A DNA stretch of 10,570 bases, from contig CANQZO010000050.1 of the NCBI GenBank assembly GCA_947628355.1, positions 1 through 10,570 on the forward strand, given 5' to 3'. Position numbers and translations under genes: made by a program. Positions 6,566 through 10,570 of the stretch are shown piece after piece. The number at the start of each line of letters is the position of its first letter. Positions within the stretch are counted from its first letter, which is position 1. The notes beneath the pieces were generated by a model. It was given only the letters and a program-made list of their open reading frames with translations, searched no databases and was not told the DNA's origin. Source of the stretch: Candidatus Gastranaerophilales bacterium (GTDB lineage: Bacteria; Cyanobacteriota; Vampirovibrionia; Gastranaerophilales; Gastranaerophilaceae).

Positions 6566-7642
6566 CTACTTTATATTACTACCTTTTTGTGAATTTCGCA
6601 AATTGTATACAAATATCAATATTTCCGCAACGGCTTTATATAATTCGGGCGGTATACTTGAATTTACTTCTACCATTCTAAATATAGCCCTTGCAACAGG
6701 CGGATTTTCGATAACCGGTATTGAGTGTTCCCGTGCTATTTCTATTATTTTTTTTGCAAAAAGTTCTGTACCTTTTGCAAGTAATTGCGGTGATTCCATT
6801 TTTTCGGAATCATATTTTAATGCACAAGCAATATGAATAGGATTGGTAACAACAAAGTCGCAATCCGGAACAGAATCCATCATTTTTTGGCGAAGCATTT
6901 GCTGTCTGCGCTGTCTTAGTGCTCCTTTTACCTGCGGGTCGCCTTCTGAGTTTTTGTATTCGTCTTTTACTTCTTTAAAAGACATTTTTTGGTCTTGCAG
7001 AAATTTCCACCTGACCATTCCGTAATCTGCCGCAGCTATTATTAAAAAGGCTATCCCTGCTTTTAGTATAAAGTCTATAATTATTGAGCCGAATTCATTT
7101 ATTATCGCAAAACTGTTGTCTATTGCAGCAAGCCCGATTATTGCTTCTAAGTGAGCGTTATATACCATCCAGCCTATTATTCCGAGTATTACTACTTTTA
7201 ATATGTTTTTGACAAGCTCAAACGCAGTTTTTGGCGACATTAAATTTTTAAAATATTTAGAGGGATTTAATTTATCTAATTTGGGTTCTAACGGTTTTGT
7301 CGTTACTAACGGACCTACCTGTATAAAATCGCCCAGTATTGCAATAAATGCAGCAGCAATTAATATAGGGCCTATTATTAACAGTGTCGGTTTAAATATT
7401 GCTATTGCTAAATGCACAAAACCTATATCTTCTATATGTTTATCGGGGATTTTATCGTATAAATATACAAATAATATTGATATTTGATCCCATATAAACG
7501 GGGCAAGTTTTACTATTAAAATAAACATAACAAGCAGGGCTATAGCGGTTGAAAAATCTTTTGATTTTACAACCTGCCCTTCTTTACGGGCTTTTTGCAG
7601 CTTTTGCTGGCTGGCTTCAAATTGTTTATCCTCGTCACCCAT
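6566..7642 (-). CDS. flhB: Flagellar type III export switch protein FlhB
   Basis: A 358-residue inner-membrane protein of the flagellar export gate that, after autocleavage, switches substrate from rod/hook to filament proteins. The N-terminus has the family motif KLQKARKEGQVVKSKD (14-29). Four hydrophobic segments lie at about 33-51, 83-108, 143-162 and 187-206. The cytoplasmic domain has the conserved MSFKEVKDEYKNSEGDPQVKG (220-240) and the tail IPVIENPPVARAIF...IPPELYKAVAEIL. The cleavage site reads NPIH (267-270), not the usual NPTH; the Asn-Pro bond is kept. The injectisome homologue (YscU type) is the alternative, but the adjacent sigma-28 gene favours flagella. It starts 14 bases after apt with an AGGG ribosome binding site. 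No other export-gate gene (fliPQR, flhA) is adjacent. Confidence 0.93.
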   Translation of the reverse strand: MGDEDKQFEASQQKLQKARKEGQVVKSKDFSTAIALLVMFILIVKLAPFIWDQISILFVYLYDKIPDKHIEDIGFVHLAIAIFKPTLLIIGPILIAAAFIAILGDFIQVGPLVTTKPLEPKLDKLNPSKYFKNLMSPKTAFELVKNILKVVILGIIGWMVYNAHLEAIIGLAAIDNSFAIINEFGSIIIDFILKAGIAFLIIAAADYGMVRWKFLQDQKMSFKEVKDEYKNSEGDPQVKGALRQRRQQMLRQKMMDSVPDCDFVVTNPIHIACALKYDSEKMESPQLLAKGTELFAKKIIEIAREHSIPVIENPPVARAIFRMVEVNSSIPPELYKAVAEILIFVYNLRNSQKGSNIK

Positions 7643-7656
7643 TTATTTCCCTGCTT

Positions 7657-8184
7657 TTAATATTTTACCATTGATACAACTTCTATTTCCGAGGGCAGAT
7701 TTTTTCTTCCGTTAAACTCGGTTAATTCAATTATAAATGCAGCAGCTTCTACTTTTGCCCCTGCTTTTGTTAATAATTTACAAGCAGCGCCTACTGTTCC
7801 GCCCGTTGCAAGTAAATCATCTATTACTATTGCTTTTTTACCTGCTTCTATTGCATCTTTATGAATTTCAAGTTTATCCGTTCCGTATTCAAGCGAGTAT
7901 TCTTCGCTTATCGTTTCTGCGGGAAGTTTCCCGGGTTTTCTTATTAAAATACAGCCTGCTCCTATATTATATGCCAGTGCCGAGCCGAATATAAATCCGC
8001 GTGATTCTACTACGGCTACATAATCTATTCCTTTATCCTTAAATTTTTCGGTTAAAAAGTCTATCATCGCTTTTAGAGCCTGCTTATCTTTTACTGCCGT
8101 TGTTATATCTCTGAATACTATTCCTTTTACTGGAAAATCATTTATATTCCTTATCTTTTCTTTTACAAATTCAATACTTTCCAT
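7657..8184 (-). CDS. apt: Adenine phosphoribosyltransferase
   Basis: A 175-residue purine-salvage enzyme that makes AMP from adenine and PRPP in the cytosol. The N-terminus IRNINDFPVKGIVFRDIT (11-28) is typical of the family; VVESRGFIFG (58-67) and KPGKLPAET (83-91) form the base and phosphate pocket. The PRPP motif is VIDDLLATGGT (120-130). Length is normal. The ATG at 8184 has a strong AAGGAG ribosome binding site at 6 bases. It lies 18 bases after maf and 14 before flhB, all on one strand, so one transcript is likely. No missing residues. Confidence 0.95.
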   Translation of the reverse strand: MESIEFVKEKIRNINDFPVKGIVFRDITTAVKDKQALKAMIDFLTEKFKDKGIDYVAVVESRGFIFGSALAYNIGAGCILIRKPGKLPAETISEEYSLEYGTDKLEIHKDAIEAGKKAIVIDDLLATGGTVGAACKLLTKAGAKVEAAAFIIELTEFNGRKNLPSEIEVVSMVKY

Positions 8185-8202
8185 TATTCTCTCCTTAATT
8201 TT

Positions 8203-8769
8203 CTATTTTATTTCGTTTATAATTTCTTTTGCTAATTTGACAGGGAACCCTACTATATTGTCATAATCCCCTAGTATTTCTTTTACAAAACCGTCGGGGA
8301 GCTCTTGTATTCCGTAAGAACCGGCTTTGTCATAGGGCTTATATTCTTTTATATAATTTTCAATTTCTTCATTTTTAAGATTATTAAATGTTACTTCGCT
8401 TGTTTCGCTTTTAATGATTTTTTTGTTATTTTCATTATTTATTACACAGATTGAAGTTACAACTTTATGAGTTTTTCCGTTTAACAGAGTTAGCATTTGT
8501 TTTGCTTCGTTAAAATCTTTTGGTTTCCCCAGTATTTTTTGTTCATAAATTACTAATGTATCCGCACTTATTATTATTGCGGGGCTGTTAACTTTATTTA
8601 CTACCGATAAACCTTTATTCTGCGCAATTTTCTCTATTAATTCGTATGAAAATTCTTTTGTTTCTATATTTTCATCATAATCGGGTTTAATAATTTCAAA
8701 TTCCGAAACTATTTTACTCAACAATTCTTTTCTTCGAGGCGAAGTTGAAGCAAGTATTATTTTTTTCAT
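8203..8769 (-). CDS. maf: Maf-family nucleoside triphosphate pyrophosphatase
   Basis: A 188-residue house-cleaning enzyme that hydrolyses non-canonical or excess nucleotides such as dTTP, UTP and m5UTP to the monophosphate. Motifs are LASTSPRRKELL (6-17), the catalytic SADTLV with D70, GKPKD (81-85), NGKTHKVVT (97-105), and KAGSYGIQ (148-155), typical of the dTTPase/UTPase (YhdE-like) branch, with NIVGFPV (171-177) near the end. The ATG at 8769 has only a weak GGA ribosome binding site. A long hairpin lies 15 bases upstream (8784-8830). The gene opens the maf-apt-flhB-fliA run. The branch assignment is inferred from motifs; substrate is not proven. Confidence 0.95.
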   Translation of the reverse strand: MKKIILASTSPRRKELLSKIVSEFEIIKPDYDENIETKEFSYELIEKIAQNKGLSVVNKVNSPAIIISADTLVIYEQKILGKPKDFNEAKQMLTLLNGKTHKVVTSICVINNENNKKIIKSETSEVTFNNLKNEEIENYIKEYKPYDKAGSYGIQELPDGFVKEILGDYDNIVGFPVKLAKEIINEIK

Positions 8770-8783
8770 TAATTTTCCACACT

Positions 8784-8830
8784 AAAATGATTAATTCATA
8801 ACTACATTGTAATTAAAAATTAATCATTTT
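8784..8830 (-). repeat. Long AU-rich hairpin upstream of maf
   Basis: Arms AAAATGATTAATT (8784-8796) and AATTAATCATTTT (8818-8830) are a perfect 13-bp inverted repeat. In the minus-strand RNA the stem continues inward through a G-U pair, one U-U mismatch and 7 more pairs (one G-U) to a 3-base loop. That is about 21 pairs. The mismatches become wobble pairs only on the minus strand, so an RNA role is favoured there. No U-run follows, so it is not a standard terminator. It may be a processing or stability element, or control maf translation. Confidence 0.55.
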
Positions 8831-8868
8831 GAAAAAATTACTTTATATTATTTGCAGTTTGTTTACAA

Positions 8869-9123
8869 TTACCGCCTTTTTAATTTTGGAGGATTGAATG
8901 TTAACCTTAGATATACAACTGATTTTGAGGTTACATCACTGCATATTCCTTTTAATTTTGAGTTCATTTCTATCATACTGCGCTGCATCATTGCGTAGTC
9001 ATTCATTGCCGATAACATTTTTTGCGAATCAACCAGTTTGGTTGTTTCCGGATTATCCATTTTTAATTTTGAGTATTTTTTTACTAATTCCCTGTCTATT
9101 TTATCTTTTGCTCCGATACTCAT
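8869..9123 (-). CDS. Unrecognised 84-residue protein
   Basis: A small basic protein, mostly predicted helix (about 8-60) with a Met-rich stretch MNDYAMMQRSMIEMNSK near 40-56, and a C-terminal tail FNPPKLKRR. There is no signal peptide or membrane segment. The ATG at 9123 follows GAGGG at about 10 bases, and a candidate promoter with correct spacing lies upstream (9161-9189). It precedes maf by 99 bases and follows ald by 110, so it may be its own unit. Small helical export components (FliE/FlgB-like, or a chaperone) are possible given flhB and fliA downstream, but no sequence match supports this. Confidence 0.6.
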   Translation of the reverse strand: MSIGAKDKIDRELVKKYSKLKMDNPETTKLVDSQKMLSAMNDYAMMQRSMIEMNSKLKGICSDVTSKSVVYLRLTFNPPKLKRR

Positions 9124-9159
9124 TAAGTTTTATCCCTCATGATTTATCTGTTCCCCTAT

Positions 9160-9171
9160 GTTTATATAAAC
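9160..9171. repeat. 12-bp perfect palindrome over the -10 of the 84-residue gene
   Basis: GTTTATATAAAC is self-complementary over its full length and covers the -10 element TATAAA of the promoter at 9161-9189. Its position would suit a dimeric repressor. An AT-rich 12-mer palindrome can also arise by chance. Confidence 0.3.
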
Positions 9172-9189
9172 AATTTTTTTTTGAGTAAA
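9161..9189 (-). promoter_or_regulatory. Candidate sigma-70 promoter for the 84-residue gene
   Basis: On the minus strand TTTACT (9189-9184) and TATAAA (9166-9161) are 17 bases apart, matching 4/6 and 5/6 of the consensus. Transcription would start near 9154, leaving about 30 bases of leader with the GAGGG ribosome binding site. The spacer is a run of A residues. Confidence 0.45.
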
Positions 9190-9233
9190 TTGCTTCTTGA
9201 TTTTACATTTATTACAAATTGTTAATATAAATT

Positions 9234-10355
9234 TTAAAATCCGATTAAACTCGGGAGCTCTGTATATTCAAGATTTAGAGCTTGGGCAACTCCAATATTG
9301 GTCAATTTCCCGTTATAAGTGTTTATACCTTTTGCAAGCGAAGGGTCGCTTTTTATTGCTTCTATAACACCTAAATCGGCAATATTTATCAGATATTTTA
9401 TTGTTTCATTGGTTAATGCTATAGTGGATGTTCTTGCAACGCTTCCCGGAATATTAGCTACACTGTAGTGAATAACTCCGTATTTTTCGTATGAGGGATT
9501 ATCAATAGTGGTAATTCGGTCTATTGTTTCAACAATTCCGCCTTGGTCAATTGATACATCTACAATAACGGAGCCTTTTTTCATATTTTTTACCATGTCT
9601 TCCGTTATTATGGAAGGTGCTTTATGACCCGGAATAAGCACTGCGCCTATTAATACATCGGTTTGTTTTGTTAATTCTTTTAAAACCGGTTCGCTTGATA
9701 CATAAGTTTTTACTTTTGAACCGAATATATTATCTATATTTCTTAATTTATCGGTATTTATATCTGCTATACTAACGTCAGCCCCCATGCCTACAGCTAT
9801 CTTTGCTGCATTAATGCCTACATTTCCAGCGCCTATTATTAATACTTTACCTTTAGCTACACCCGCAATCCCGCCTAAAAGTATTCCTGCTCCTCCGTTT
9901 CGATTTTCCAGAAGATTAGCTGCTATTTGTATTGACATTTTTCCTGCTACTTCGCTCATCGGTACTAAAAAAGGGAGTTGTCCGTCCTTTGTTTGTATTG
10001 TTTCATAAGCTATTGCGGTGACTTTTCTATCAAGAAGCTCTTGTGTTAATGCTTTTTCAACAGCCAAATGTAAATATGTAAACAGTATTTGATTTTTCTT
10101 TAATAAACTATACTCACTCGGCTGAGGTTCTTTAACTTTTACAATTATTTCAGCTTTGTCATAAATTTCTTGAGAATTATTAAAAATCAGCGCGCCTGCA
10201 TTTTGATATTCTTCATCGCTGAAACCACTGCCAATACCTGCGTTTTTTTCAATAAAAATCTCATGAGAATGTTTTTTTAATAATTTAACCCCTAACGGAG
10301 TTATAGCTACTCTGTCTTCCCTAACCTTTTGTTCTTTCGGAACTCCGATTTTCAT
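9234..10355 (-). CDS. ald: Alanine dehydrogenase
   Basis: A 373-residue NAD-dependent enzyme that interconverts L-alanine and pyruvate plus ammonia in the cytosol. The N-terminus MKIGVPKEQKVREDRVAI holds R15. K75 (pyruvate contact), the catalytic H96 in YLHLA and D270 in VDVSIDQGG all fall at the positions known from characterised homologues. The Rossmann fold is at about 168-200, with GAGNVG at 175-180 and D198 binding the ribose. Length is normal. The ATG at 10355 is one base after the pyrF stop, and its GAGGA ribosome binding site lies within the last pyrF codons, so translation is coupled. No GC-rich terminator follows the stop. Confidence 0.97.
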   Translation of the reverse strand: MKIGVPKEQKVREDRVAITPLGVKLLKKHSHEIFIEKNAGIGSGFSDEEYQNAGALIFNNSQEIYDKAEIIVKVKEPQPSEYSLLKKNQILFTYLHLAVEKALTQELLDRKVTAIAYETIQTKDGQLPFLVPMSEVAGKMSIQIAANLLENRNGGAGILLGGIAGVAKGKVLIIGAGNVGINAAKIAVGMGADVSIADINTDKLRNIDNIFGSKVKTYVSSEPVLKELTKQTDVLIGAVLIPGHKAPSIITEDMVKNMKKGSVIVDVSIDQGGIVETIDRITTIDNPSYEKYGVIHYSVANIPGSVARTSTIALTNETIKYLINIADLGVIEAIKSDPSLAKGINTYNGKLTNIGVAQALNLEYTELPSLIGF

Positions 10356-10356
10356 T

Positions 10357-10570
10357 TTATTCCTCTTGTTCTTTTAGTGCCTCATCAATTTCATTTATTA
10401 TCATTTTTGCGGCGGATACAGGGTCTTGAGCGTGTGTTATCGGTCTGCCTATTACTATATAATCAGCTCCCGCTTTTATTGCATCCGCAGGTGTTACTAT
10501 TCTTATTTGATCGTTTACTATTGCCCAAGTTGGTCTTACCGCCGGACATACAACCAAAAAGTCCTCGCCT
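10357..10570 (-). CDS. pyrF: Orotidine 5'-phosphate decarboxylase, C-terminal part (starts beyond the right edge)
   Basis: The last 71 residues of a UMP-synthesis enzyme; the start is outside the window and the frame is open to the edge. The phosphate-binding end of the barrel is clear: VVCPAVRPTWA, then a DQIRIVTP-type segment and GADYIVIGRPIT, followed by the usual C-terminal helix and an acidic tail. The usual PGIRP loop reads PAVRP here, with Ala for Gly. It directly precedes ald in an apparent operon. A TTG inside could be mistaken for a start; the upstream in-frame GEDF argues against that. Confidence 0.93.
   Translation of the reverse strand, partial: GEDFLVVCPAVRPTWAIVNDQIRIVTPADAIKAGADYIVIGRPITHAQDPVSAAKMIINEIDEALKEQEE

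Noticed and set aside
9008..9015. Perfect GCCGATAA on the plus strand as a FliA promoter
   Set aside because: It is inside a minus-strand gene, has no TAAA 15 bases upstream, and no plus-strand gene follows.
10357..10557. A complete 66-residue gene starting at TTG near the right edge
   Set aside because: The frame is open upstream and encodes conserved PyrF residues, so this is the end of a longer gene.

Overview
The window is a compact, AT-rich bacterial chromosome segment. Apart from one TPR gene, every gene lies on the minus strand. It holds conserved housekeeping genes (ychF, apt, maf, ald and the end of pyrF), two flagellar-type genes (flhB and a FliA-family sigma factor) and a block of genes I do not recognise. 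No mobile element, CRISPR array, tRNA or rRNA is visible. Low GC, flagellar genes, canonical Shine-Dalgarno sites and several lineage-restricted secreted or membrane proteins fit a non-photosynthetic Cyanobacteriota lineage (Vampirovibrionia/Gastranaerophilales). That is an inference; another low-GC flagellated phylum is not excluded.

The minus strand, read right to left, starts with the C-terminal part of pyrF, which runs off the right edge. One base later comes ald (alanine dehydrogenase), then an unrecognised 84-residue protein with its own candidate promoter. A long AU-rich hairpin leads into maf, apt, flhB and fliA, all closely spaced and probably co-transcribed. This run joins nucleotide housecleaning and salvage to the flagellar export gate and the motility sigma factor. 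fliA ends tail-to-tail with the plus-strand TPR gene, and the two share the palindrome TTAA for both stop codons.

Left of the TPR gene is a divergent intergenic region, then a tightly coupled pair of unrecognised single-span/multi-span membrane proteins (114 and 484 residues). A hairpin terminator follows, then a secreted beta-rich protein and ychF. The last 240 bases on the left form a structured leader. On the minus strand it has a 17-codon GC-rich small ORF, a sigma-28-like promoter, a 7-bp inverted repeat over that promoter's -10, and a hairpin that buries the ribosome binding site of a gene starting at base 61 and leaving the window.

The most interesting thread is a possible motility regulon. 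A FliA-family sigma factor is encoded here, a good FliA-type promoter precedes the left-edge gene, and a weaker one precedes the membrane pair. The paired membrane proteins and the structured leader are the best candidates for undescribed biology; everything else is ordinary housekeeping.
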